The notes: a model not told the origin generated them from the sequence alone. Positions 39,026-48,624 are shown, counted from the first letter of the stretch. The stretch: DNA of 64,000 nucleotides from Methylobacterium sp. Leaf123 (GCF_001423405.1 NZ_LMNS01000009.1:1-64000); one strand, 5' to 3'. Translations and numbers: made by a program.

Positions 39026-39909
39026 TCTCGAACGTTTCTTCGCCGCATCTCTCGCGCCGGGTGATCCTCGGGGCTCTGCTCGGCGCCGGTCTGGCGAGCC
39101 GCCCGGCATGGGCTGCGCCGTCGGCCGTGCGGATTGCCTCGATCGGCGGGGCCGTCACCGAAATCCTGTGGCGCCTCGGTGCAGGACCGCGGATCGCGAT
39201 CGTCGACACGACCAGTGTCTATCCGGCCGAAGTCCTGCGCGAGAAACCGAATGCGGGCTATCTGCGGGCGCTTTCGGCGGAAGGGCTTCTCTCGGTCGGG
39301 CCGGACCTCGTCCTCTCCGCTGAGGGAGCAGGGCCGCCCGCCGTCCTGGACCAGATCCGGGAGGCCGGCATTCGGGTCGCGATCATCGCCGAGCCGCCGA
39401 CGGCGGTGGGCGTGCTGGAAAAGATCCGAGCGGTCGGTCAACAGGTCGGACTCGAGGCGAAAGCCGAGGAACTGAGCCGGACGGTCGCGGCGGACTTCGC
39501 GACGCTGGCCCAACGCCGCGCCCGGATCACCCGGCCCGCACGTGCCCTCGTGGTGCTGTCGCTCGCGGGCGGGCGCGTGATGGCCGGCGGAAGCGACAGC
39601 ACGGCCGACTGCATCCTCGCGCTTGCCGGCCTCCAGAACGCCGCCGCCGGCCTTAGCGGGTTCAAGCCGATCACCGACGAGGCGATCATCGCCGCCGCAC
39701 CCGATGCGGTGATCGTGATGTCGAACGAGGGGCACGGACTCGCGGCGGAGACCGTTTTCGCCAAGGGCACGGCGCTGGCGCAGACGCCGGCCGCCAAGCG
39801 CGCACTCATTGCCATGGACGGTCTCGCCCTGCTCGGCTTCGGACCGCGCACGCCGGAGACCGCCACGGCGCTGATGCGGGCGGTCTACCCGGATCTGGCG
39901 GGTGATTGA
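39022..39909 (+). CDS. hmuT: Heme ABC transporter periplasmic binding protein
   Basis: 295 aa. Signal sequence with a twin-arginine-like start (SRRVILGALLGAGLASRPAWA, cleaved near residue 31), then a periplasmic binding domain of the BtuF/HmuT class (RIASIGGAVTEILWRLGAG). It captures heme after TonB-dependent import and hands it to HmuUV. It starts at the ATGA overlapping hemP and ends inside the hmuU start. Confidence 0.88.
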   Translation: MISNVSSPHLSRRVILGALLGAGLASRPAWAAPSAVRIASIGGAVTEILWRLGAGPRIAIVDTTSVYPAEVLREKPNAGYLRALSAEGLLSVGPDLVLSAEGAGPPAVLDQIREAGIRVAIIAEPPTAVGVLEKIRAVGQQVGLEAKAEELSRTVAADFATLAQRRARITRPARALVVLSLAGGRVMAGGSDSTADCILALAGLQNAAAGLSGFKPITDEAIIAAAPDAVIVMSNEGHGLAAETVFAKGTALAQTPAAKRALIAMDGLALLGFGPRTPETATALMRAVYPDLAGD

Positions 39910-40963
39910 GGATCGCCGCGCAGCGATCGCGATCTTCGCCGGGCTCGGCCTGCTTCTGTCCGCGATCCTGCTGCTGTCGCTGGGCCTCGGTGCGATCCGC
40001 ATCCCGCCCCTGCGCATCCTCGATATCCTGTGGCACGGCGGTGCCCCTGCTGGGGGCGATCCGTCGCTCGCGCGGGACGCCCTCGTGATCCTGAACATAC
40101 GCCTTCCGCGCATGCTGCTCGGCCTGATGGTCGGGGCCGGGCTCGCCGTCTCGGGCGCCCTGCTGCAGGGGCTGTTCCGCAACCCGCTCGCGGATCCGGC
40201 CCTGGTCGGCGTGTCGGCCGGGGCAGGGCTGGCCGCGGCCAGCGTGATCGTGCTCGGCGACCGGCTCCTGGCCGCCCTCGATCGGGCCGGGCCGATGCCT
40301 TACGTGGCTCTGCCCGCGGCGGCCTTCATCGGCGGGCTGGCCACGACCTATGGCCTCTACCGCGTCGCGACCCGGTCCGGGCGCACCTCGGTCGCGACGA
40401 TGCTGCTGGCCGGCATCGCGCTGGCGGCCCTGGCCGGGGCGCTCACCGGGCTTCTCGTCTATGCCAGCGACGACCGGCAGTTGCGCGACCTGACCTTTTG
40501 GTCGCTTGGCAGCCTGTCCGGCGCCACCTGGACCAAGGTGATGACCAGCGCGCCCGCGATCCTGCCGATCCTCATCACGGTTCCGTTCCTCGGGCGCGGG
40601 CTCAACGCCCTGGTGCTCGGCGAGGCGGAGGCGTTCCATCTCGGTGTGGCAGTGGAGCGGCTGAAGCGCATCGTGATCCTGCTCGTCGCCCTGGCCGTGG
40701 GTGCGGGCGTGGCCGCGGCCGGGGTGATCGGCTTCATCGGCCTCGTGGTCCCGCATGTGCTGCGCCTTCTGATCGGCCCGGAGCATCGCCGCCTGCTGCC
40801 GGCCTGCGCCCTGCTCGGCGGGGCGCTGCTGGTTCTGGCCGATATCGTCGCCCGCCTCGTCGTCGCCCCGGCCGAGTTGCCGATCGGCATCGTCACCGCG
40901 ATCGTCGGCGCGCCCGTCTTCCTGTGGCTGCTGCTCGGCCGGGGCGCGCTGGCCGATGGCTGA
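39902..40963 (+). CDS. hmuU: Heme ABC transporter permease
   Basis: 353 aa, FecCD/BtuC-like permease with about nine to ten helices (LGLLLSAILLLSLGLGAIRI at the start; RLPRMLLGLMVGAGLAVSGALLQGLFRNPLADP; GVIGFIGLVVPHVLRLLIGPEHR, in parts). The EAA-like cytoplasmic loop and the conserved FIGLVVPH block are intact. GTG start at 39902 overlaps hmuT by 8 bases. Confidence 0.9.
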   Translation: MIEDRRAAIAIFAGLGLLLSAILLLSLGLGAIRIPPLRILDILWHGGAPAGGDPSLARDALVILNIRLPRMLLGLMVGAGLAVSGALLQGLFRNPLADPALVGVSAGAGLAAASVIVLGDRLLAALDRAGPMPYVALPAAAFIGGLATTYGLYRVATRSGRTSVATMLLAGIALAALAGALTGLLVYASDDRQLRDLTFWSLGSLSGATWTKVMTSAPAILPILITVPFLGRGLNALVLGEAEAFHLGVAVERLKRIVILLVALAVGAGVAAAGVIGFIGLVVPHVLRLLIGPEHRRLLPACALLGGALLVLADIVARLVVAPAELPIGIVTAIVGAPVFLWLLLGRGALADG

Positions 40964-41774
40964 ATGCCTTTGCGCCGATGACGTCGCCTACCTCGTGGGG
41001 GCACGCCCCCTCGTTCAGGATGTGGCCCTGAGGATCGCGCCGGGCCGGATCCACGTTATTGTCGGGCCGAACGGCGCCGGGAAATCCACCCTGCTGCGGC
41101 TGCTGAGCGGCGAACTGCCGCCGAGCCGCGGCCGCATCCGTTATGAGGGGGAAGCGGTCGGCGCCATCCCACCCTGGCGGCTCGCGACGATGCGGGCCGT
41201 GATGCCGCAAGCCCTTCGGCTCGCCTTCCCGTTCTCGGCCGCGCAGGTGGCGCGGATCGGTCTCGACGGCATCGGCCGCGGTCTCGATCGGCGCGCGCGG
41301 GACGCCATCCTCGCCGACAGCCTGCGCCGGGCCGATGCGAGCCACCTCGCGCATCAGGCCTACCCGACGCTCTCGGGCGGCGAGCAGGCGCGGGTCCAGT
41401 TCGCCCGGGCGCTGTGCCAATTGGCGGCCGGGCGGACCCTGGCGCAGCGGCAGGTGCTGTTCCTCGACGAGCCGACCGCGAGCCTCGATCTGCGCCATCA
41501 GACGGCGCTCCTCGACGTCGCGGCGGAGTTGGCCGCCACCGGCACCGCCATCGTCGCGATCCTGCACGATCTAAACCTCGCGGCGGCCTATGCCGACACG
41601 CTGATCGTGATGCAGGCGGGTCGGATCGTGGCGCGGGGGACGCCCGCGGCGGTGATGTCCGACGATCTCGTCGCCCGCGTGTTCGGCGTGCCGTGGCGCG
41701 TCGGGCAAGTGCCGGAGGGGGGCAGCCCCTTCCTTCTGCCGCGCAGAAGTGTCACCGCCAGGTCACAGACTTAA
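40956..41774 (+). CDS. hmuV: Heme ABC transporter ATP-binding protein
   Basis: 272 aa. Walker A GPNGAGKSTLL near residue 37, signature LSGGEQARVQFARAL, Walker B QVLFLDEPTASLD, switch His in ILHDLNLAAAYAD. Energises heme import through HmuU. Overlaps hmuU by 8 bases. Q-loop (AVMPQ) present, so probably functional. Confidence 0.9.
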   Translation: MAECLCADDVAYLVGARPLVQDVALRIAPGRIHVIVGPNGAGKSTLLRLLSGELPPSRGRIRYEGEAVGAIPPWRLATMRAVMPQALRLAFPFSAAQVARIGLDGIGRGLDRRARDAILADSLRRADASHLAHQAYPTLSGGEQARVQFARALCQLAAGRTLAQRQVLFLDEPTASLDLRHQTALLDVAAELAATGTAIVAILHDLNLAAAYADTLIVMQAGRIVARGTPAAVMSDDLVARVFGVPWRVGQVPEGGSPFLLPRRSVTARSQT

Positions 41775-41782
41775 ATAAAAAA

Positions 41783-41805
41783 TTCCAAGACTGGAACACT
41801 TGGAA
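41783..41805. promoter_or_regulatory. Inverted repeat between hmuV and hmuR
   Basis: TTCCAAG/CTTGGAA, 7-bp arms with a 9-base spacer, 148 bases before the hmuR start in an AT-rich gap of 178 bases. It may be an operator for separate control of the receptor or an attenuating hairpin after hmuV. Confidence 0.45.
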
Positions 41806-41952
41806 AGACTTCCGGAGATAGTTGAGAATTGGACCAGATCGCAACGCTTCACGTTGCATTGACTGGGTCCCGATCCCCGGTTCAGTCCAGGCGTCGCGCA
41901 AGCCAGCCATCCGCCAGCCAGCCGCCCTTTTCCCGCGTGGTCGGATACTCGG

Positions 41953-44115
41953 ATGTTGTCGCTCTCGCTTCGCGTTGCCCTCGCACTCGGAACCTCGCTC
42001 TTCGCCCTCGCGGCCGCGCAGGCCCAGCCCGTCGGTGCACAGCCGGACGCATCGACCGTGGCGCGTGCCACCGAGCCGGTCGAGGAGGTGAGCCTCGACA
42101 CGCTGTCCGTCACCGCGACCAAGACGGAGGGCGCCGTCATCGACGCGCTCGCCGGCAGCAGCGTCGTCACCCGTGAGCAGATCAACCGCATCCAGCCGAG
42201 CCGCTTTTCGGAGGTGCTGCGCGACGTGCCCGGCGTGACCACGCAGGAGAACCCGAACGACCCGGCCCAGGCCATCAACATCCGCGGCCTTCAGGATTTC
42301 AGCCGCGTCAACGTGCTGGTCGATGGCGCTCGCCAGGACTTCCAGACCTCGGGCCACAGCGCCAACGGGGTGTTCTACCTCGATCCCGAACTCGTCGGCG
42401 GCATCGACGTCACCCGCGGCCCGACGGCGACGATCTACGGCTCCGGCGCCATCGGCGGCGTCGTCGCCTTCCGCACCCGCTCCATCGACGACATTCTCGC
42501 CCCCGACGAGCGGGCGGGCGTGGTGCAGAAGCAGGGTTTCGGCACCAACGGCCAACGCTTCCTCAACTCCACAGCCATGGGCGCGCGCATCGGCACCGCC
42601 GCGGACGTGTTCGGGCAGTTCGTGTTCCGCAACAACGGTCCTTACCGCGACGGGCTCGGGAACCGCATCGCCGATACCGGCAACGAGCTGACCTCGGGAC
42701 TCACCAAGATCAACATCCGCCCCGCCGACGGCCACGCGATCTCCGGCACGGCTTTGCTGCAGCGCTTCGATTTCGCCAATGCCGGCACCAGCAACGCGGG
42801 CGCCCGCTTCACCAACGCGGTGCAGGCTGACACTTACACCCTCGGCTATCGCTTCGCCCGGCCCGACGTGCCGCTGGTCGATTTCAGCATCCGCGGCTAC
42901 TACACCACGACGCATAACGACCTGACTTTCCTTCAGGATTCGCCGAGCGGCGTCTACGGCACGCTCGGCGCGCGGGCCGGCAACCGGATCACCTACGATC
43001 TCGAGACCACGGGTTTCGACGTCCACAACACCGCCCGCTTCGACACCTGGGCGCTCTCGCACGCCCTGACCGTCGGGGGCGATTTCGTCAGCAATCGCGT
43101 CAACACCACCGACAATGCCGGCGGCTTCGGTGCGGCCTTCACGCCCTCGGGTGAGCGTAGTCTGGCCGGCGCCTTCGTGCAGGACGAGATCCGCTACAGT
43201 TCCTGGCTGCGGGTGATCGGCGCGCTGCGCTACGACCATTACGACCTCTCGGGGGGCGGCTTCCATTCCAGCGGCGATCGTCTCTCGCCGAAGATCACCG
43301 TCGGCGTCTCGCCGCTCTCCGGCTTCGAGATCTACGGCACCTATGCCGAGGGCTACCGCGCGCCCTCGATCACCGAGACGCTGGTGCAGGGCATCCACCC
43401 GTTTCCGGCCTTCGGCATCCGGCCGAACCCGAACCTGCGCCCGGAGACTGCCCACAACATCGAGGGCGGCGTCAATCTGAAGTACAATGACGTACTCCTG
43501 CCCGGCGACGTGTTCCGGGCCAAGCTCAACGTCTTCCACAACACGGTGGTCGACTTCATCGGCATCCAGTCGGTCGGGCCGACCTTCTTCGTGCCCGCGC
43601 TCGCCGGCATTCCAGCCTCGATCTGCGCCCGCATTCCCGGTCGCTTCCCCTGCGTCATCCCGGTGCGCGACTTTCAGTATCTGAACATCGCCCAGGCCGA
43701 ATTGCAGGGCGTCGAGCTGGAAGGCGCCTACGATTGGGGCGCCGGCTTCGTCACGCTCGCTGCGACGCATACGGACGGGCGCGACCGGGCCACGGGGGAA
43801 ACGCTCGTCACCGTCCCGCCGAACCGCCTCAGCACCACGGTGGGTCTACGCTTCCTCGACGGCAACCTCACGGTGGCCAGCCGCCTCACCTTTGTCGAGG
43901 CGCGGACCGACCTGCCGGCCGGCACCACCATCCTCCCCACCAAGGCCTACGGCCTCGTCGACTTCTTCGCGTCCTACATCGTCAACGATCGCGTGCGCGC
44001 GGATTTCGTCCTGCAGAACGCCCTCGACAAGCGCTACACGCAGTATCTCAACGCCCTGCCGAACCCGGGCCTGACCGCCAAGGCTGCGATCAGCATCAAG
44101 TTCGCGACGCATTGA
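41953..44115 (+). CDS. hmuR: TonB-dependent heme/hemoglobin receptor
   Basis: 720 aa. Signal peptide 1-24, a TonB box region (LDTLSVTATKTEG), plug domain (about 55-165; NIRGLQDFSRVNVLVDGARQ, GGIDVTRGPTATIYGSGAIGG) and a 22-strand barrel ending in LNALPNPGLTAKAAISIKFATH (last residues shown). The FRAP/NPNL block (RPNPNLRPETA) and two cysteines at CARIPGRFPC typify heme receptors. It brings heme across the outer membrane for HmuTUV; TonB, ExbB and ExbD are encoded at the far end of the window. Confidence 0.9.
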   Translation: MLSLSLRVALALGTSLFALAAAQAQPVGAQPDASTVARATEPVEEVSLDTLSVTATKTEGAVIDALAGSSVVTREQINRIQPSRFSEVLRDVPGVTTQENPNDPAQAINIRGLQDFSRVNVLVDGARQDFQTSGHSANGVFYLDPELVGGIDVTRGPTATIYGSGAIGGVVAFRTRSIDDILAPDERAGVVQKQGFGTNGQRFLNSTAMGARIGTAADVFGQFVFRNNGPYRDGLGNRIADTGNELTSGLTKINIRPADGHAISGTALLQRFDFANAGTSNAGARFTNAVQADTYTLGYRFARPDVPLVDFSIRGYYTTTHNDLTFLQDSPSGVYGTLGARAGNRITYDLETTGFDVHNTARFDTWALSHALTVGGDFVSNRVNTTDNAGGFGAAFTPSGERSLAGAFVQDEIRYSSWLRVIGALRYDHYDLSGGGFHSSGDRLSPKITVGVSPLSGFEIYGTYAEGYRAPSITETLVQGIHPFPAFGIRPNPNLRPETAHNIEGGVNLKYNDVLLPGDVFRAKLNVFHNTVVDFIGIQSVGPTFFVPALAGIPASICARIPGRFPCVIPVRDFQYLNIAQAELQGVELEGAYDWGAGFVTLAATHTDGRDRATGETLVTVPPNRLSTTVGLRFLDGNLTVASRLTFVEARTDLPAGTTILPTKAYGLVDFFASYIVNDRVRADFVLQNALDKRYTQYLNALPNPGLTAKAAISIKFATH

Positions 44116-44182
44116 GGCGTGGCCGAGCGTGGTTGTGCTGGATGCGAGTGCCGCCACCCTTCGAGCGCGATCTCACTCTCCT

Positions 44183-44196
44183 CGGCTCAAGAGCCG
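44183..44196. repeat. Short palindrome between convergent hmuR and cytochrome c genes
   Basis: CGGCTC/GAGCCG with a 2-base centre. Possible weak terminator; no T run. Confidence 0.3.
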
Positions 44197-44240
44197 TCGC
44201 TCCAAGGGTGCAGTCGAGACGGATGAGCGGGGAGGTGAGG

Positions 44241-44738
44241 TCATGGCGGGGGCGCTGCCGTGCTTCCTCCGGCGACAGACTGCGTCTGCAGGAATGCGAT
44301 GAGATCCGCCCGGTCGAGGGGATCGGCGACCCCGCCGAAGTTCATGCTCGTGCCCGGCGCGGCCTTCGCGGGCGCGGCGAGCCAAACGTCCATCCTGTCC
44401 GGAGTCCACACGCCGCCCCAAGACCGGAGCGCCCAGGTATAGGCGAAGCGCCGGCTGTTGCTGGCAACCGGCTTGCCCATCACATCGTAGAGGCCCGGAG
44501 CGTTCCGGTCTCCGGCGCCCATCCTGACGGTGTGGCAGGCGGCGCAGCGCCCGAACAAGCGGCGGCCCCGCTCCGTATCGGCCACCCGCATGAAATCGGC
44601 AAAGCTCGGGGTCTCGCCCAAGGGACGACGACGCTCCTGCCCATCATCCGAGCAGGCCGCGACGAGGCAGGCGAGCACGAGCGACAGACTGCGCGCGGTC
44701 AGCCCCAAACGGCGCGGCACTTGTTCGATCACGAGCAT
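44241..44738 (-). CDS. Class I cytochrome c lipoprotein
   Basis: 165 aa. Lipoprotein signal ending LVAAC (cysteine near residue 29), then a single cytochrome c domain: heme motif CAACH near residue 66, Gly/Pro-rich loop NAPGLYDVMG, and distal ligand in PGTSMNFGGV. Soluble electron carrier tethered to the membrane, similar to cytochrome c550-type proteins. Its redox partner is not evident; it is convergent with hmuR and downstream of the Hint protease. Confidence 0.85.
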   Translation of the reverse strand: MLVIEQVPRRLGLTARSLSLVLACLVAACSDDGQERRRPLGETPSFADFMRVADTERGRRLFGRCAACHTVRMGAGDRNAPGLYDVMGKPVASNSRRFAYTWALRSWGGVWTPDRMDVWLAAPAKAAPGTSMNFGGVADPLDRADLIAFLQTQSVAGGSTAAPPP

Positions 44739-44783
44739 GCTTGAGCACTATGTTCCGGCACGCGGATCAGGGCGCCGTGCGAG

Positions 44784-44806
44784 CCCTGGGGCTGGGTCCC
44801 CCAGGG
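44784..44806 (-). terminator. Hairpin after the Hint-protease gene
   Basis: CCCTGGGG/CCCCAGGG, perfect 8-bp stem with a 7-base loop, 88 bases past the stop of the protease gene and before the cytochrome c gene. No T run. Confidence 0.5.
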
Positions 44807-44893
44807 TCGCGCCGTGAGTGCCTCTCATAAAACTCCCTTCGCGTCACCGTGCTCCGACGAGCGATTGGAGATCGGGAGTTTCGTGAGGCAGCC

Positions 44894-46798
44894 TTACATC
44901 GCGATCCGGGTGTACCCGTCGTCCCAGGCACATTGGGCGTTCAAGCTGCTGGCGAACAGGCAAGCGAGGCGCGACCGCTCCGCCTCGACGACCGGGCCGT
45001 CCAGCATCACGGGGCGGCAGCGGCCCTTCATCTCCGGCACATTGAAATCCGGATCGACCAGCGCACCGTCTTCGCCCGCGAACCAGGGGCGCGTTCCGAG
45101 ATCGATATAGCTCTCGGCCGGCAGGCCTTCGGCGAGCAGGATGTCGTGCGTGTCGAGTTCGACGTGCCAATAGGTGATCCGCGCGGTCGGAACGCGCGTG
45201 ATCGACGTGCCGTTGATCAGGCACATCACCGGCACGAGCACGCCGCCGCGATGGTCGTCATCCGCCCCGACCAGGACCGGATGGCCCGGCGACAGCACCA
45301 GGTCGCGCACGGGAAGAGAGCGCCCGTCCCGACCGGAACCGAAGGCGCCGGCGCGCACGCGCACCGGCCATTGCGCCGACGGCGCGGCACACTCGGCCGG
45401 CACGATGGTCCGCTGGCCGATCCAACGGATTACGCGGTGCCCGCCGGTCGCCGTCACCGCCACGTCACCGACGCGCAGGGCCTCGACCGGAATTTCGACT
45501 TCATGCGCGTCGCGAACCACGCGGATTCGCGTGCCGGTCGTGAAACAGATAGGGGGCGCGAACTCGATGTTCTGAATGTTGGTCAGGGTATCGACGGCAC
45601 CGGTCACGTTGTCCGTGACGATCGCTTCGTTCTCCGCTGTGCGAACGACAGTGAAGTCGGCCTCGTTCCCGGTGAAGACGGCTGTGTTGACACCGCCGCC
45701 ACCATCGATCCGATTGCTGTCGGCATTGCCATAGATGATGTCGTTGCCTGCGCCACCGATCGCCGTATCGATCCGCGTATTGTAGGCGATGCCGATGTTG
45801 TTGCTGAAGCCACCAGCGGAGCTAAAGGTTCCCGGATTGAGGTTGATCGTCGAATCGACTTCGTACCCGGAGAGATCCAGCGTATTTCCGACGCCCGCAT
45901 TGTAGATTGTAACGAACGGCGCGTCGTTGACGGAAAAATCGTAAAAGTTCCTCGAGCTTCCGACGATGTTGCTGTTGAAGCCGTAGGTCTGGCCGCCAGA
46001 GAAGGTCGTGGTCGTGGATGCTCCGTAGAGGCGCTGGATCGCCACAATATCCAGCATCATCGGTGTCTCCGCTGAACTCCAATCGCTGCCCTGGACAGGG
46101 TTTTGCGAGTAAAAGGCCGTGTTGGTGTCGTTGGCGATATTGTACGACATGATAGTCCATTGCTGGCTATCGAAGGCGTTGAGCTGACTGCCCACGGCGA
46201 CGCCGGCATTGTAGGGGCCCGCATGGCCAAGCCCCAGCATATGACCGAGTTCATGCGTGACCGTGCCGACGCCCGGTCCGTTGAAGTCACTGAGATCGCC
46301 GAAGCCCCATTCATCCGGGACGTTGACCCCTGCCGAATAGCCCAACTGGTTCGTCGCCGGGGTGAGAACCGACGGAATGTCGGTCGTTCCGGGCGTCGTT
46401 CGCAGGGAACCCGGAGACGTGGACACCGCGCCCCTGCTCGGGTCCGTATCCAGCACCAGATTGGAGTTGGGCGACAGTGGGACTTCTCGGAATTTGACAT
46501 CGGCAATGTCGGCCCAGAGGTTGAGACCGTTGCGAAAGGCCACCTGGGCCGAAGCGGACGTGTCCGGCTCGAACGAATAGGTGATGACCCCGCCTGGCGT
46601 CCCAGCCTTGCTGGTAGCCGTCAGGGTGTTGCCGTCGGAATCATTGTTCCATTTGTTGACGAAGCTTCGATCGGTCCAATAGGTCGCCGGATTGTCCCGC
46701 CGCCAATTTCGCCATACCAGCGAGTCGATCGCCCCATTCTCATCGATACCCGAGAGAAAGGTCACGGATTTCTGTTGCTCGTCCGTCAGCGTCGCCAT
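44894..46798 (-). CDS. Serralysin-like M10 metalloprotease fused to a Hint domain
   Basis: 634 aa. No N-terminal signal peptide. Metalloprotease domain with zinc site HELGHMLGLGH at 182-192 and Met-turn MSY at 217, as in serralysins. One or two RTX-like calcium repeats near residue 348 (GGAGNDIIYGN). From about residue 417 a Hint domain begins with the nucleophile Cys (CFTTGTRIRVV; LSPGHPVLVGADD and the block ending HDILLAEGLPAESY), similar to those in bacterial RTX/Hint proteins. The C-terminus of serralysins usually carries a type I secretion signal; here that position is occupied by the Hint domain. Secretion route and self-splicing activity unknown. Confidence 0.85.
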   Translation of the reverse strand: MATLTDEQQKSVTFLSGIDENGAIDSLVWRNWRRDNPATYWTDRSFVNKWNNDSDGNTLTATSKAGTPGGVITYSFEPDTSASAQVAFRNGLNLWADIADVKFREVPLSPNSNLVLDTDPSRGAVSTSPGSLRTTPGTTDIPSVLTPATNQLGYSAGVNVPDEWGFGDLSDFNGPGVGTVTHELGHMLGLGHAGPYNAGVAVGSQLNAFDSQQWTIMSYNIANDTNTAFYSQNPVQGSDWSSAETPMMLDIVAIQRLYGASTTTTFSGGQTYGFNSNIVGSSRNFYDFSVNDAPFVTIYNAGVGNTLDLSGYEVDSTINLNPGTFSSAGGFSNNIGIAYNTRIDTAIGGAGNDIIYGNADSNRIDGGGGVNTAVFTGNEADFTVVRTAENEAIVTDNVTGAVDTLTNIQNIEFAPPICFTTGTRIRVVRDAHEVEIPVEALRVGDVAVTATGGHRVIRWIGQRTIVPAECAAPSAQWPVRVRAGAFGSGRDGRSLPVRDLVLSPGHPVLVGADDDHRGGVLVPVMCLINGTSITRVPTARITYWHVELDTHDILLAEGLPAESYIDLGTRPWFAGEDGALVDPDFNVPEMKGRCRPVMLDGPVVEAERSRLACLFASSLNAQCAWDDGYTRIAM

Positions 46799-47117
46799 TG
46801 CAGCCCCGGTCCTTTCCGAGAACGCCCCGACAACGGCACGCGTCGAGGTTCCCTCTCATCTGTCTGACGAGACGAGAAACTTGGCAGTACTGTCGGACAA
46901 TCTTTGATTGAATTGCGGCGCGATCAGTTGGCCGCGGTTTCCCGCTGCGGATCATGCATCCGGCTTGTCGCGAGGATCCTGACGACGGCGTGCCCCAACG
47001 GCACCGCCTCGTCGTCGGGGAAGTTCCGGCTCAGAGATTTCCCCTGGGGCCTGCGCGCGGCACAGGTTCGGGCGCCGCGGCTGCGAGAGGCCGTGAACCG
47101 ATCGAGGACCAGTTTTT
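46799..47117. other. Intergenic stretch, no gene seen
   Basis: About 319 bases upstream of the Hint-protease gene and downstream of fecR (both minus strand). It should hold the protease promoter. No motif or gene recognised. Confidence 0.35.
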
Positions 47118-48104
47118 TCAGGCCGACGGCTCGATCGTGATCCAGATACCGGCGGTCTGCGTCATCTTCAAACCGACCGACCGCGCGAGCGTATCCAGAG
47201 CCGCGACGGGTTCGAAGAAGTTGAACACGCCCGTCACGCGCCGGTTCGTCACTTCGGGGCTCAGCCTGATAAAGCCGGCGTAGTAAGGACGGATCTGTTC
47301 GACGATGTTGACGACGGATTCATCGTCGACGACGGCAAGTCCGGTCGTCCACGACGCCTCGGCATCGGGATCGACCCGGCTGCGGGAAAGGCCGCCACGA
47401 TCGAGCGTGAGGCGCTCGCTCGTCCAGATATTGTGCCGCTGCCCGCCGCCCTGGAGGGTGCCGCTGCCCCTAAGACCCGTCACGGACAGGCGCCCGTCGC
47501 GCCGGTCGAGAACGAAGCTGCCGGCCGACGCGTCGAGGTTGAACGAGCCGAGATCGACCACGAACGGACGGGTGTCGCGCTCGGACACGTCGAGCATCAT
47601 CCGGCCGCTGACGAATTCGAGGCGCCGCTCCTCCGGGGAGAGCGCGACATTGACTGACGAACGCGGGGCCAACACGACCTTGCTGCCGTCGGTGAGTTCG
47701 AAGCGGTCGTGCTCGGCCGTGCGGGTGTATCGATCGCTCAAGAGATCCTGCAGCGGCACGAAACGTTGCAGCGAGGTCGCGCCGATGCCGCCGGCCGCAA
47801 TGAGGCCGACCAAGCCGCCCAGAACGGTCCTGCGGTCGCGCTGCGCCGTCTGGCCGCGTATCTGCGTGACCGTGCCGCGGGGCAGTCCGGAGCGAGCCAG
47901 AATGTCGAAGGGCTGAAGACCACCCGACATACGGTTCCAGGCTTCGGCGTTGCCGGGACTGGAATTGCGCCAGCGGTCGAAATCGCGAAGCTGCCGCTCG
48001 GTCATATGTCCGGAACTCACCGCGACCATCCATCGGATGGCGGCGCGCCCGCTCTCGTCGATCCGGGGATCGTCGATATCACTCTGCTGCCGGGCTTTCG
48101 CCAT
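47118..48104 (-). CDS. FecR-like transmembrane anti-sigma factor
   Basis: 328 aa. N-terminal DUF4880 domain (RAAIRWMVAVSSGHMTERQLRDFDRW), a transmembrane helix (about 93-110, LGGLVGLIAAGGIGATSL), the FecR periplasmic domain (FELTDGSKVVLAPRSSVNVALS; SFNLDASAGSFVLDRR) and a C-terminal STN-interacting domain (TGVFNFFEPVAALDTLARSVG). It binds the sigma factor gene product encoded 4 bases upstream and relays receptor occupancy. Last gene of the cluster. Confidence 0.9.
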   Translation of the reverse strand: MAKARQQSDIDDPRIDESGRAAIRWMVAVSSGHMTERQLRDFDRWRNSSPGNAEAWNRMSGGLQPFDILARSGLPRGTVTQIRGQTAQRDRRTVLGGLVGLIAAGGIGATSLQRFVPLQDLLSDRYTRTAEHDRFELTDGSKVVLAPRSSVNVALSPEERRLEFVSGRMMLDVSERDTRPFVVDLGSFNLDASAGSFVLDRRDGRLSVTGLRGSGTLQGGGQRHNIWTSERLTLDRGGLSRSRVDPDAEASWTTGLAVVDDESVVNIVEQIRPYYAGFIRLSPEVTNRRVTGVFNFFEPVAALDTLARSVGLKMTQTAGIWITIEPSA

Positions 48105-48108
48105 TCCG

Positions 48109-48624
48109 TCAGCTTTCCATTTTCGCCAGGTAAACAGCGGAGAACCCCTGGGTCATGTACTTGCTCACGGCGCTGAGCGAAACATTGAGTTCCTGGGCGA
48201 TGTCCTTGTTGGCCATACCATCGATCTGACTCATCAGAAACGCGGCCCGGGCGCGGGGCGACAGCTTGGACAGCACCTGATCGATCTTTTGCAGCGCCTG
48301 AACGATGATGAGCCGATCCTCCGGCGAGAAATCCACCGCCTCCGGGATCGCCATAAGCGCATCCTCGTAGGCATTCTGAAGCCTCTTGCGGCGGCGGGCA
48401 TCGAAGATGATCCGCTTGGCGATCGTGGTCATCATGGCGCGTGGTTCGCGCACGCTTGCCACGTTCGGCAGAGTCAAAAGCGACAGGAAGACATCCGAGA
48501 CGATATCTTCCGGAGCATGGACCGTCCAGGGCTGCCGCGACAACCAGGAACCGAGCCAGGATGAATGCTCCCGAAACAGGGTCTCGATCAGTTTTGAGTC
48601 CCGACCAATAGCAACACTTGCCAT
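48109..48624 (-). CDS. FecI-like extracytoplasmic-function sigma factor
   Basis: 171 aa. Region 2 (LFREHSSWLGSWLSRQPWTVHAPEDIVSDVFLSLL in the native, shown in part) and region 4 (LSPRARAAFLMSQIDGMANKDIAQELNVSLSAVSKYM) in FecI style. Start at 48624 rather than a longer upstream ATG, because the extra N-terminal part is not typical of the family. Directs RNA polymerase to the iron-uptake promoter, most likely that of the STN-domain receptor about 4 kb upstream. Confidence 0.88.
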   Translation of the reverse strand: MASVAIGRDSKLIETLFREHSSWLGSWLSRQPWTVHAPEDIVSDVFLSLLTLPNVASVREPRAMMTTIAKRIIFDARRRKRLQNAYEDALMAIPEAVDFSPEDRLIIVQALQKIDQVLSKLSPRARAAFLMSQIDGMANKDIAQELNVSLSAVSKYMTQGFSAVYLAKMES

